This document shows, piece by piece, positions 34,944 to 44,061 of a stretch of 64,000 nucleotides of DNA (positions are counted from its first letter, which is position 1; each line of letters starts with the position of its first letter). A program made the translations under genes and the position numbers. The DNA is from Maribacter thermophilus (GTDB lineage: Bacteria > Bacteroidota > Bacteroidia > Flavobacteriales > Flavobacteriaceae), in the NCBI RefSeq assembly GCF_001020565.1, contig NZ_LDAS01000001.1, positions 906,402 to 970,401 on the forward strand, written 5' to 3'. The notes under the pieces were generated by a model. It had not been told where the DNA came from. It ran no database searches and saw nothing but the letters and a program-made list of their open reading frames with translations.

Positions 34944-36158
34944 TTATCTTTTCCCTCCCGGTCTTTGTGGCATAAATGGACTTTCATCAGGGCCACTGGC
35001 ACCAGTTCCTTTTATCTCGGCTCCTTTTAAACTATATACCAACTCGTCCCCTTCATTGATTCCGCTCAAAATTTGAACATTTACCCCATCACTGGCGCCC
35101 AAAGTAACTTCTTTTGGGGAAATGGCCCCATTGGATTCCAAGACCCATACCGTAGTAGTCTCGTCTTCACCGGATTTTGGACCACCTTTGGGTGGGGTCA
35201 TTTCTATGTTGTGCTGTTGGTTATAGGCCATCAACTCTGGTGGTGTAGGCTTAAAATTGATGGCTTTTGCCTCTGTGGTCAATACATCCTTTAGTTCCAA
35301 TGTATAGATTGAAATGGTAGCGGTTAGCCCAGGTTTCAGTTTTAAATCAGGATTGTCCGCTTTTATTACCACGGTGTATGTAATTACATTGGATGTTTCG
35401 GTATAATCCAATCGGACCTGTGTTACCGTACCTTCAAAAATTTCACCTTGAAAGGCATCTACGGTAAAACTAACACGTTGCCCTTCTTTTACATTTCCTA
35501 TGTCGGCCTCATCCACATCGGCTTCTACCTGCATTTGCTTTAAATCTTGGGCGATGGTAAAAAGTGTTGGGGTACTATAACTTGCGGCAACGGTTTGGCC
35601 TTCATCTATATCTCTAGAAAGAACAACACCGTTAATGGGGGAATAAATGTTGGCATAACCCAAATTGGTCTTTGCTTCTTGTAGATCCGACAAACGTTGT
35701 GTTACCGTACCCTTTGCCGTTTCGTAGTTATACACCGCATCATCATAATCAGATTTACTGATTACTTGGTTTTCGTACAACGTTTTTTGTCTTTCGTAAA
35801 CAGCCTTCATATAATCTCGCTGGCTTACTGCGTTATCATAGGCCGCTTGTGCCTGTACGGTAGCAGCTTTAAGGTTTGTTTTGTCCAACTCGGCTATTAA
35901 TTGTCCTTCGGTAACCACACTGTTGTAGTCCACATATATTTTTTCTATTACACCGGACACCTGTGTACCAACGTCTACCTGTGTTATGGGCTCTATAGTA
36001 CCGGTTGCGGTGACCGTGGTAGTTACATCTCCTTTTTTGGCTGCTATTGTTTTTGCTTCAATGACTACGTCATCGCCACCTTTTAAAAAGCTATATGCCG
36101 CAAACGCTATTACAACCAAGCCAATGCCGCCTATTATGATTTTAGTTTTATTTTTCAT
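34944..36158 (-). CDS. MacA/HlyD-type periplasmic adaptor subunit
   Basis: A 404-residue adaptor with an N-terminal membrane anchor (about 6-26), a split biotinyl/lipoyl-like domain (VTATGTIEPITQVDVGTQVS, then IYSPINGVVLSRDIDEGQTV) and an intervening coiled-coil hairpin (about 88-165, Ala/Gln-rich). A beta-barrel domain follows at about 210-300. The C-terminal part carries a low-complexity Pro/Gly tail (PDESPFMPQRPGGKR). It bridges the permease and TolC across the periplasm. It lies 5 bp after the TolC gene. The coiled-coil hairpin is of ordinary MacA length. Confidence 0.95.
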   Translation of the reverse strand: MKNKTKIIIGGIGLVVIAFAAYSFLKGGDDVVIEAKTIAAKKGDVTTTVTATGTIEPITQVDVGTQVSGVIEKIYVDYNSVVTEGQLIAELDKTNLKAATVQAQAAYDNAVSQRDYMKAVYERQKTLYENQVISKSDYDDAVYNYETAKGTVTQRLSDLQEAKTNLGYANIYSPINGVVLSRDIDEGQTVAASYSTPTLFTIAQDLKQMQVEADVDEADIGNVKEGQRVSFTVDAFQGEIFEGTVTQVRLDYTETSNVITYTVVIKADNPDLKLKPGLTATISIYTLELKDVLTTEAKAINFKPTPPELMAYNQQHNIEMTPPKGGPKSGEDETTTVWVLESNGAISPKEVTLGASDGVNVQILSGINEGDELVYSLKGAEIKGTGASGPDESPFMPQRPGGKR

Positions 36159-36163
36159 TTTGA

Positions 36164-37495
36164 TTAAAGTTTAATTTCGTTTCCTTGATAGAATTGTAGT
36201 AATTGATGGTATAAAATATTTAGATACTTCGCCTGTAAATAATTTAATTGTGCACTGGTATAAGTGTTTTGGCTTATTACCAAGTCTGTAGTACTAAGGT
36301 CTCCTAATTCATATTTTTTCTGAGCCAACTTATAGGACTGTTCTGCCGCTTCCAAAGATGCTTCGGCCGCAACCAATTGCTCTTGTGACGATAATGTATT
36401 TTGATAAGCCGTTTCTACTTTTTGAATGACTTCTTTTTCTACGCTCCTCTTTTGTATTTCCGCTTTTTCAATATTTATAGATGCCGTTTGTACTGCGGCC
36501 TTTGTCTGGTTTCTATTGAAAATTGGAATGTTTAGGCTCACTCCTAATCGTTGATTGAAGTTCAGGTCTAGCTGGTCTGAAAAAGAGCTGTCGCTTGTAC
36601 TTGTATACCCAGAACCAACACTGCCGGTAAGGGTTAACGAGGGCAGATACCCACCTTTGGCAATATCCAATTCCTTCTCGCTTATAGCTATGTTTATATT
36701 GCTTGCCTCTACCTCTGGTAGATATGATAACGCCTTGCTATAAATACTCTCTTTGTTAAGTTCTAGATTTAACAGGTCCTTGTTCTCGTCAACGGTCTCA
36801 ATCTCTATGTTTTCCAACGGCGATAACTCCAGTAACTGCTTTAAGGTGATCAAATTTTGTTCGTATTGATTTTTGGCGGCTATCAAATTGTACTTATTGG
36901 TAGCGGCTTGGCTCTGGGCCTCGGTGTAGTCAGATAGCGCAATGGTACCGGCATCTAAACGTGTTTTAGCCCTAATAACTTCTTGTTCTGAGGCTTCTAG
37001 ATTGTTCTCGGCAATTGAAATGCCTTCTTTACTGTAAAGTGTTTGTAAATAACTTTCTAGAATACTGATAACGATATTGTTCTTGGCTTCTTCCGCCAAT
37101 AGACTATTTTGTTCTATCAGCAATTTATTTTGGGCCACTTGATTATTTAGTTGATTCCCTTGAAAGAGTGTTAATGAGGTATTAACCCCTAGGTTTGTGT
37201 TATGAATCTGATCGGAAACATAATCACTGGTAATGGGATCAATAGAGGTACCGTTTGTAAAACTTTGGGTAGCGCTACCATATAAATCGGGAAGCTTTGC
37301 CGATTTGGACGTCTTGTAATCCACTTCGGATATACGCTCGTTCAGGGTAGCCTCTTTAATGGTAATATTATTTTCTATGGCGTAGTTAATACAGTCTTGT
37401 AAAGACCATATTTTGGAACCCGTAGGAGTAACGGTTTCTTGGGCAAAAGCAAATTGGGCAAATAAGATGCCCGCCATGACAATATATCGTTTCAT
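36164..37495 (-). CDS. TolC-family outer-membrane efflux protein
   Basis: A 443-residue outer-membrane protein with signal peptide (about 1-18, ending FAFAQ). It shows the two-fold internal repeat of the TolC family: alternating long helices and beta hairpins (SLQDCINYAIENNITIKEAT; LTLFQGNQLNNQVAQNKLLI; LNIPIFNRNQTKAAVQTASI). It is the first gene of the operon TolC - adaptor - ATPase - permease - LytS - LytTR, so it is the exit duct of this pump. It is one of the few such operons where the regulator pair is carried at the distal end. Confidence 0.95.
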   Translation of the reverse strand: MKRYIVMAGILFAQFAFAQETVTPTGSKIWSLQDCINYAIENNITIKEATLNERISEVDYKTSKSAKLPDLYGSATQSFTNGTSIDPITSDYVSDQIHNTNLGVNTSLTLFQGNQLNNQVAQNKLLIEQNSLLAEEAKNNIVISILESYLQTLYSKEGISIAENNLEASEQEVIRAKTRLDAGTIALSDYTEAQSQAATNKYNLIAAKNQYEQNLITLKQLLELSPLENIEIETVDENKDLLNLELNKESIYSKALSYLPEVEASNINIAISEKELDIAKGGYLPSLTLTGSVGSGYTSTSDSSFSDQLDLNFNQRLGVSLNIPIFNRNQTKAAVQTASINIEKAEIQKRSVEKEVIQKVETAYQNTLSSQEQLVAAEASLEAAEQSYKLAQKKYELGDLSTTDLVISQNTYTSAQLNYLQAKYLNILYHQLLQFYQGNEIKL

Positions 37496-37616
37496 CTAAT
37501 GCGTGTTTTAATTAACACTCCAAAAGTGAAACATTGTCCTTATTTAATAAAAGTAAATAGAAGTCTTAGTGGTTTGCCTATACCAAAACCATTATTCTAT
37601 CGATGGAATTTTTTAA

Positions 37617-37651
37617 GGCTGGTTATCTATTGAACAAATTGATAACCAGCC
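37617..37651. repeat. 11-bp inverted repeat between BNR gene and TolC gene
   Basis: GGCTGGTTATC (37617-37627) and GATAACCAGCC (37641-37651) form a perfect stem with a 13-base loop, 7 bp after the stop of the BNR-repeat gene on the reverse strand. No good T-run follows on that strand, so it may be a weak terminator or an RNA end-stabilising hairpin. Confidence 0.5.
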
Positions 37652-37657
37652 CTTATT

Positions 37658-40600
37658 CTATAGAAGGCTAATTTTTTTCTTAATGTCCTCCAATTGATCT
37701 TGAAGTTCTTTATAGCGCTCCAATTCCTCGTTTCCGGGGGCTTTATCGGCCCTACCAACAATATTGGAGAGATATGAAATTTGAGCAACCAACATTTGTT
37801 GCGGATAGGCACCATCTTCGTTCTTAAGTAATTTTAAAATATTCTCAAGTTTCGTTTTCTTTTCTGAACCAGTGGTCTTTTTGATTTTCTTCTCCAGATC
37901 CGCTTGTGTTCTTCTTGCATCCGACAATAGGTCTATTACCTTGTTTTGAAAAGACAATTGTTCTATTATGGTCGCTGTTGTAACGCCTTCTTCCTTAAGT
38001 CTGGGGTCTATGAGTATATCAAAAGATTGCTTCATTGATTTGTCACCAACCGTTAACTTGGCAATGTAAGAACCTGGAGCTACCATGGGGCCATTTTTAA
38101 GACTTCTTCTTTTATTACTGCTCCACGCTCCTTTTTGTCTAAGATCCCATTCAAAACGATTGATTCCTTTCTTTGTTTCCAGTTTGTTGTCTGCATATCT
38201 AAAGACCATGCTTAACCCCATATCCTCTACTTCTTCAGAAGTTGATTTCAACAATGTAGAATCACTGACGATGGTAACTATAGGAGTGTTATTTTCATCT
38301 AAAATTTCTAATGTAACCCCTTGTTTAAAATCTTTGGGCAAGTAATAATCGATGCTGACACTGGTGGTTGGGTAATTTGGAAAGGCATTTGAACGCCATG
38401 GAGATCTATACCTAATGGTGTTGTCAGGTTTAAAAAGTACTGGTTCGGTACTTAAGTCGGTGATTTTTGTATCTCTTAAAGATGTAATGTTGTCCAAAAT
38501 CCAAAATCCACGTCCCATGGTACTTAAGACAAGGTCTCCCCTGTTTATTACAATATCGGTAATTGGTGTAACGGGCAAGTTTTGCTGAAAACTTTTCCAA
38601 GTTTTACCATCATCAAAAGAGATGAACATTCCAAATTCGGTACCTGCATATAACAACCCTTCTTTTTTAGGGTCTTCCCTTAAAACCCGCGCGGTATGGT
38701 CAGAAGGGATTCCGTTGGAATCCGTACTGATCAGTTCCCAACTTTTTCCGTAATCCTCGGTTTTGTAAATATAAGGGGTCATATCTCCCAATAAATGTCT
38801 ATCTACCGCAATGTACGCCTTGCCCGGGTCGAATTGAGATGGCTCTATAGATTCTACCCTTCCTCCTTTTGGAAGTTTTTTAGGGGTTACGTCGGTCCAA
38901 GTTTGGCCTCCATCTTTGGTTACGGATATGATGCCGTCGTTAGAGCCTGTCCAAATTAACCCTTCTACCAATTTTGATTCCCTGATAGCGTATAGTGTAC
39001 TGTAATATTCTTCACCGGTGATGTCCCTTGTAATAGGGCTCCCCGATATTACCTGTTTATCGGCTTCAAAAGCTGTAAGGTCAGGAGAAATGGTTTCCCA
39101 TATTTGACCACCATTTCTGGTTTTATGAAGATATTGCGACCCCATATACACGACATCGGGGTCATGTGGAGACACATGTATGGGGGCAACACGTTGAAAA
39201 CGATATTTTAAATCCTTTGGATTGTGACCATAGATATTGGATGCCCCGATCGAATACTCCCTGTCCGTTCCCGTTCGTTTATCAAAAACACTAAATCGTC
39301 CTTTACAGTTGTTATAAACAATATTATGATTGCCAGGCTTTGGAATAGTGGGGCCCGTTTCACATCCTCCAGTGGCTATCATTACCTGAGTTCCCTGTGG
39401 AGAATTGGCACTTGGGGAAGAACTTGGTATAGCAATGGTAGTATTGTCTTGCTGTGCTCCATAAACCCAATAGGGATATTGATCATCTACTGCGACCTGA
39501 TATATTTCAGCGGTTGGCTGGTTGAATTGTGTAGACCAGGTTTTACCACCGTTATGAGATACATTGGCTCCACCGTCATTACATTGGATCAATAGATCGG
39601 GATTGTCGGGATTTAGCCATATATCGTGGTTGTCACCATGCGGAACACTCATTCGTTTCCATGTTTTTCCTCCATCCACAGATTTTAATAGAGGGTTTGC
39701 ATTAGAGTAAACAATATCGGGATTGGTAGGGTCCAACTCAATATTCGTATAATAAAAAGGTCTGTTTACAAGACCAATGTTACTAGATGTTTGCTTAAAC
39801 GTTTTTCCTTGGTCCACCGACTTATAGACACCGCCTTCTTTTCCGGGTGCTTCTATGACAGCATATAAAATACTGGAATCGGTCGGTGATACGGCTAGGT
39901 CTATTTTACCTATCAATCCCTCGGGAAGTCCGTTCTTTAGTTTTTCCCAATCTTTACCTCCATTAACGGACTTGTAGATGCCCCCTTCATGGTTTTCACC
40001 ACCAGAAATTATGGTCCATGGTGTACGCTGTGCCTTCCAAGCGGCCGCATATACTATATTCGGATTACTAGGTAACAACTCTAAATCGGCAAAACCTGTT
40101 TTGTCTGAAATATGTAATACTTTTTTCCAAGACACTCCACCGTCCGTAGTTTTATAAATACCACGTTCCTCATTGGGTTTAAAAGCATTTCCTATAGCGG
40201 CTACCCATACTATGTTATGATCGGTGGGGTCAATCTCAACAGCTCCTATCTGGCCTGCATTTTCTAATCCTATATGCTGCCATGTTTTACCTCCGTCGAT
40301 AGATTTGTAAACTCCCTTACCGCTAATGATATTACTTCGCAAACCGTCAGAACCCGTACCTACATATACGATATTGGGATCGTTATGGGCAATTTCGATG
40401 GCCCCGATAGAGGGCGTATCAAAAAAACCATCGGAAACATTGTTCCAAGTGGTCCCATAATCATCGGTCTTCCATACACCACCGCCCGATGCTCCCAAAT
40501 AAAAAGTTCCCGGTAACAATGGTGTACCTGTTACCGTGGTTACCCGGCCACCTCTGGACGGACCTATAGTGCGGTATTGAAATGCAGAAAAATCTTGGGC

Positions 40601-40663
40601 CGACGTTGAATAATTAACAAGTGTAAAAACAAGAATTGTGGTAAAAAGAAATAACTTCTTCAT
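37658..40663 (-). CDS. Secreted WD40/YVTN/BNR-repeat (sortilin-like) protein
   Basis: A 1001-residue exported protein with a signal peptide ending YSTSAQ. The body has two beta-propeller-like regions rich in BNR (Asp-box) motifs of the type S-x-D-x-G-x-T-W: KSIDGGKTWQHIG, KSVNGGKDWEKL, KSVDGGKTWKRM, VTKDGGQTWTDV and FDDGKTWKSF. The first propeller spans about 25-430 and the second about 430-740, followed by a beta domain (about 760-900) and a helical C-terminal segment with coiled-coil features. It is often annotated as a glycosyl hydrolase, but no catalytic site of a sialidase is visible. The function is unknown. It is not in an evident operon; an inverted repeat follows it. Confidence 0.88.
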   Translation of the reverse strand: MKKLFLFTTILVFTLVNYSTSAQDFSAFQYRTIGPSRGGRVTTVTGTPLLPGTFYLGASGGGVWKTDDYGTTWNNVSDGFFDTPSIGAIEIAHNDPNIVYVGTGSDGLRSNIISGKGVYKSIDGGKTWQHIGLENAGQIGAVEIDPTDHNIVWVAAIGNAFKPNEERGIYKTTDGGVSWKKVLHISDKTGFADLELLPSNPNIVYAAAWKAQRTPWTIISGGENHEGGIYKSVNGGKDWEKLKNGLPEGLIGKIDLAVSPTDSSILYAVIEAPGKEGGVYKSVDQGKTFKQTSSNIGLVNRPFYYTNIELDPTNPDIVYSNANPLLKSVDGGKTWKRMSVPHGDNHDIWLNPDNPDLLIQCNDGGANVSHNGGKTWSTQFNQPTAEIYQVAVDDQYPYWVYGAQQDNTTIAIPSSSPSANSPQGTQVMIATGGCETGPTIPKPGNHNIVYNNCKGRFSVFDKRTGTDREYSIGASNIYGHNPKDLKYRFQRVAPIHVSPHDPDVVYMGSQYLHKTRNGGQIWETISPDLTAFEADKQVISGSPITRDITGEEYYSTLYAIRESKLVEGLIWTGSNDGIISVTKDGGQTWTDVTPKKLPKGGRVESIEPSQFDPGKAYIAVDRHLLGDMTPYIYKTEDYGKSWELISTDSNGIPSDHTARVLREDPKKEGLLYAGTEFGMFISFDDGKTWKSFQQNLPVTPITDIVINRGDLVLSTMGRGFWILDNITSLRDTKITDLSTEPVLFKPDNTIRYRSPWRSNAFPNYPTTSVSIDYYLPKDFKQGVTLEILDENNTPIVTIVSDSTLLKSTSEEVEDMGLSMVFRYADNKLETKKGINRFEWDLRQKGAWSSNKRRSLKNGPMVAPGSYIAKLTVGDKSMKQSFDILIDPRLKEEGVTTATIIEQLSFQNKVIDLLSDARRTQADLEKKIKKTTGSEKKTKLENILKLLKNEDGAYPQQMLVAQISYLSNIVGRADKAPGNEELERYKELQDQLEDIKKKISLL

Positions 40664-40817
40664 AATGAACTTATAGAATTGGTTGGTTTTGCTTTAAAGT
40701 TAAGAAATGAATGTCGCAAATAGGTAGCATGAAACCATTTTTTAGAATTCCCTATCAAAAGGGGCTTTCTTATGGTAAATTAAAAAATTATGACTCTATT
40801 TTTATAAGAAACTAGGC

Positions 40818-41669
40818 CTATTTCCTGTGTTTAAGATTTAGAAAAGCCCTTTGGAGCCTTTTAGTGATAGGGCCGGTATTTTTTCCGGAATAGTACACAT
40901 GGTCATCTATTTGCCGAATGGACGCGATCTGTGTACTGGTACCGGTTAAAAATGCCTCTTGGGTACCATGAATATCTTCTATTGAAATAGGGGTTTCTTT
41001 TACCTCTATACCCAGTTCCTCGCATAATTGTAATACTACGATCCTTGTAATTCCATTTAAAATAAATTCATTGGCAGGATGTGTATATACGACACCGTCT
41101 TTCACAAAAAAAACGTTACAGTGCGAGGCTTCTGTAACAACACCGTTTCGTATTAAAATAGTTTCGAAGCAATTGTGCCGCATGGCCTTTTCGTTCAGCA
41201 TTACGTTACCTAAAAGTGAGGTCATCTTTATATCGCACCTAGACCATCTAAAATCATTGGCGGTCATTACCTTGGCGTGCATTTCATTGATATCCGGATA
41301 TATTTTTGGTAGGGCGTACATCATTACCGTAGGGGCAATATCTTTCGGGTAAGAATGTTGACGGGGAGCAACCCCTCTGGTAATATGTATATAAAGAAAA
41401 CAGTCTTTTTGAACCAAATCGGTGGCCTCTAACAATCTATCAATTTCTTTTGGCAACTGATCAACATTGTAAGCAATACTTATTTTTTGTAGTCCGTCTG
41501 CCAATCTATCCAAATGTTCCTTTTTATAAAAAAAAGACCCTCCAATTTGGGCCATCGCTTCATAGATACCGTCTCCGAATATAAAACCACGGTCAAACAC
41601 CGAAACCTTGGCATTTTCAACTTCTTCGATAGTTCCGTTCAAGTATATTTTTTTAGGATACCCTTTCAT
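40818..41669 (-). CDS. Class IV aminotransferase (D-amino-acid / branched-chain type)
   Basis: Fold-type IV PLP enzyme of 283 residues. Landmarks are the N-terminal IYLNGTIEEVENAKVSVFDR followed by GFIFGDGIYEAM, the region LLGNVMLNEKAMRHNCFET containing the Schiff-base lysine (Lys in NEKAM), ITEASHCNVFFVKDGV-like substrate-side residues and FLTGTSTQIASIRQID. It fits D-alanine transaminase or the general aminodeoxychorismate lyase/BCAT group; the exact substrate cannot be read. No signal peptide, so it is cytoplasmic. Its start codon overlaps the stop of the upstream epimerase gene (TAATG), which couples their translation. Confidence 0.9.
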   Translation of the reverse strand: MKGYPKKIYLNGTIEEVENAKVSVFDRGFIFGDGIYEAMAQIGGSFFYKKEHLDRLADGLQKISIAYNVDQLPKEIDRLLEATDLVQKDCFLYIHITRGVAPRQHSYPKDIAPTVMMYALPKIYPDINEMHAKVMTANDFRWSRCDIKMTSLLGNVMLNEKAMRHNCFETILIRNGVVTEASHCNVFFVKDGVVYTHPANEFILNGITRIVVLQLCEELGIEVKETPISIEDIHGTQEAFLTGTSTQIASIRQIDDHVYYSGKNTGPITKRLQRAFLNLKHRK

Positions 41670-42574
41670 TATATAAGATGTTGTAAATGCTTTTTAAAAT
41701 ACACTGCACTATCGGTAATGCTCTGCATAGAATTTTGAGCAAAATTGCCGCCTTGTTCTATGTAATAATAATCTAGACTTTCTTTGTTCAGTTTTGGCAG
41801 CATTTTTTTGTAATCGATACTGCCATTACCCAATTCCGAATAGTCGCGCGTTACCTTGTCCATATCCTTTATATGCCACATGACATATCTATTTGGATCC
41901 TGCGAGATCCATTCTTGAGGACTTTTATCGGACGAATGCTTTACCCAATATAGATCTATCTGCAATTTCACCAATTCGGGGTCGGTTTCACTTAAAATGA
42001 TGTCATAGCCGATCTGCCCATTTTCTTCCTCAAATTCAAAACCATGATTGTGGTAAGCAAAATGAAGCCCGGCGTTATTTACCCGCTCCCCTATTTTGTT
42101 GAGTTTGTCGGACAATAGCTTAAAATTGTCCATGTTTCTATATTCCGGGGCCAACCAAGGCCATGTAATATATTTTGCGCCAATGGTATGCGATCCTTCT
42201 ATACACTTGTCTACATAAGAAAGAAGCTCGTCTTCCGACTTTTTAAAAAAATCGGAGAAGTTGTAATGGCCACTGGATATGCTAAAATTTAGGTCGTTCA
42301 ATATTTTTTTAAACTCCTTGGCCTTTATTCCGTAGTATGTTCCTTCCTTTTCATTAAAGCCATATAGTTCACCATCCTCATAACCAAGTTTGGTTACCTG
42401 CTTTAGTGTCGCAACGGGATCTATTGCCATGGCGTCCCTTATGGTGAACAACTGTAATCCCATTTTATAGTTTGCCTTTTTTATAATATTGGGAATGGGC
42501 ATTAACAAGGCGACCGAAGCCAGGCCAGATTGCTTTAAGAACGATCTACGGCTATTTTTTGAAGAAGTTTTCAT
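41669..42574 (-). CDS. Tat-exported sugar phosphate isomerase/epimerase (TIM barrel)
   Basis: Xylose-isomerase-like TIM barrel of 301 residues with twin-arginine leader NSRRSFLKQSGLASVALL. The barrel strands are recognisable from LQLFTIRDAMAIDPVATLKQ to the C-terminus. Metal ligands typical of the family are in FAYHNHGFEFEEENG (His and Glu), VKLQIDLYWVKHSS (Asp) and VMWHIKDMDK (His). It shares one base with the class IV aminotransferase start and lies 14 bp after the PQQ-type dehydrogenase gene. The three form a small operon of sugar-related secreted enzymes and a transaminase. Substrate unknown. Confidence 0.9.
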   Translation of the reverse strand: MKTSSKNSRRSFLKQSGLASVALLMPIPNIIKKANYKMGLQLFTIRDAMAIDPVATLKQVTKLGYEDGELYGFNEKEGTYYGIKAKEFKKILNDLNFSISSGHYNFSDFFKKSEDELLSYVDKCIEGSHTIGAKYITWPWLAPEYRNMDNFKLLSDKLNKIGERVNNAGLHFAYHNHGFEFEEENGQIGYDIILSETDPELVKLQIDLYWVKHSSDKSPQEWISQDPNRYVMWHIKDMDKVTRDYSELGNGSIDYKKMLPKLNKESLDYYYIEQGGNFAQNSMQSITDSAVYFKKHLQHLI

Positions 42575-42588
42575 ATTCAGGGCAATTT

Positions 42589-43785
42589 TTAATTGATACC
42601 TGCTACTTGGGTATCTGTATATGTTACCCTATAAATGGCATCACCATAGTCATCTGAAATTAATAAGGAACCATCTTGTAGCCATAACAAGTCTACCGGT
42701 CTTCCTGTTACCTTTTGTGTATCATCATTTAGCCAGCCATCTATAAACGGTTGCATGCTTTCTACTTCACCATCTTTAATATCGGCTAACATAATACGAT
42801 AACCCACTTTTTTACTTCTGTTCCATGAACCGTGCTCAGCGATAAAGGCTTTTCCATCATATGAGGACGGAAACATGTTACCCGACTTGAACTTTATCGC
42901 CAAAGGTGCAACATGTGCTCCCAATTGTTGTGCCGGCGCTACAAAATCTGAACAGGGGCGCTCATTGCCAAATTCTGGGTCTTGTACGATTCCGCCGTGG
43001 CAAAAAGGGTATCCAAAATGTTGTCCCATTTCTACGACACGGTTTAATTCGCATGGTGGAGTGTCATCACCGAGCATATCCCTACCATTATCGGTAAACC
43101 ACATTTCTCCGGTCTCTGGATGCCATGTAAACCCGACCGAATTACGCACACCCTTTACATAAATTTCTCTGTTGCTTCCATCGGCATCCATTCTGGTGAT
43201 TGTAGAAAAACGTTCGTCTTCATCGGTACGATTACATATATTACATGGGGCACCTACTGGAACGTATAATTTATCATCCGGACCAAAAGCAATGTATTTC
43301 CATCCATGGTGAAACTCCGTTGGGTAATCATCATAGATCAATTCTTTCTTTAGTTCTCCACCCAACTGACTTTCAATGGCAGGGTATTTCCAAAGGCTTC
43401 CTACCTGGGCCACATATAGGTCCCCATTTCTTATGGTAACCCCATTTGGCATTTCCATGGTATCCAGTACCACTACCGTTTCTGCATTATAGTCTCCGTC
43501 TATGTCTTTTATGGCATAAACCTTATTTTCGTTTCGTGTACCAACAAATAGGGTACCTTTATCTCCCATGGCCATAGAACGGGCACCGTCTATGCCACGA
43601 GCATATACTTTTATTTCAAATCCATCGGGTAAATTCAGGTCCAAGAGAGCTAGGTCGGTACTATCCAATGGAATAGATTTCTCCGTATTTGTAGTTTCTT
43701 TATTCTCGGGTTTCGTCTCCTTGCATGCTAATATCAGTAAGGGAACCATTACTAAATAGGAGATTCTGTAAAGTTGTTTTTTCAT
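42589..43785 (-). CDS. PQQ-type sugar/sorbosone dehydrogenase lipoprotein
   Basis: A 398-residue exported lipoprotein (lipobox ILAC near residue 21) with a six-bladed propeller of the soluble quinoprotein glucose/sorbosone dehydrogenase family. Landmarks are LPDGFEIKVYARGIDGARSM, GTLFVGTRNENKVYAI, EFHHGWKYIAFGPDDKLYVP and FTWHPETGEMWFTDNGRDML, then GHVAPLAIKF-like and HGSWNRSKKVGYRI, which carry the histidine and arginine of the cofactor site. A C-x-x-C pair occurs (PCNICNRTDED). It is the first gene of the operon with the epimerase and aminotransferase. The sugar substrate cannot be read from sequence. Confidence 0.9.
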   Translation of the reverse strand: MKKQLYRISYLVMVPLLILACKETKPENKETTNTEKSIPLDSTDLALLDLNLPDGFEIKVYARGIDGARSMAMGDKGTLFVGTRNENKVYAIKDIDGDYNAETVVVLDTMEMPNGVTIRNGDLYVAQVGSLWKYPAIESQLGGELKKELIYDDYPTEFHHGWKYIAFGPDDKLYVPVGAPCNICNRTDEDERFSTITRMDADGSNREIYVKGVRNSVGFTWHPETGEMWFTDNGRDMLGDDTPPCELNRVVEMGQHFGYPFCHGGIVQDPEFGNERPCSDFVAPAQQLGAHVAPLAIKFKSGNMFPSSYDGKAFIAEHGSWNRSKKVGYRIMLADIKDGEVESMQPFIDGWLNDDTQKVTGRPVDLLWLQDGSLLISDDYGDAIYRVTYTDTQVAGIN

Positions 43786-44061
43786 TTTGTTGGTTGTTTA
43801 ATATTGCTAAGATACACAAGCTAAGCTATTATGCCCAAGATAAAACGTACCGGTATAATTGCCCATTTTTATTAATAATCAATGCTATATGTCTTGAAAG
43901 ATTTCGCCATCCGTTTTTAGTGGTTTCTATCTATTTGTACCTAAGGGAATAAATTTAAGGTACATATTTATTAGATACGTGAATTTTAGTGCTATTTTTT
44001 GTCATTTTAATAAATATTATAACCTATTTTAATTAAGTTGTGTGTACCAACCGTACAACCA

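Noticed and set aside
37522-37558. AAAAGTGAA / AAAAGTAAA pair before the TolC operon as a site for the second LytTR regulator
   Set aside because: Spacing is 27 bp, not 21, and the match to the other two sites is poor; no support beyond AT-rich similarity.
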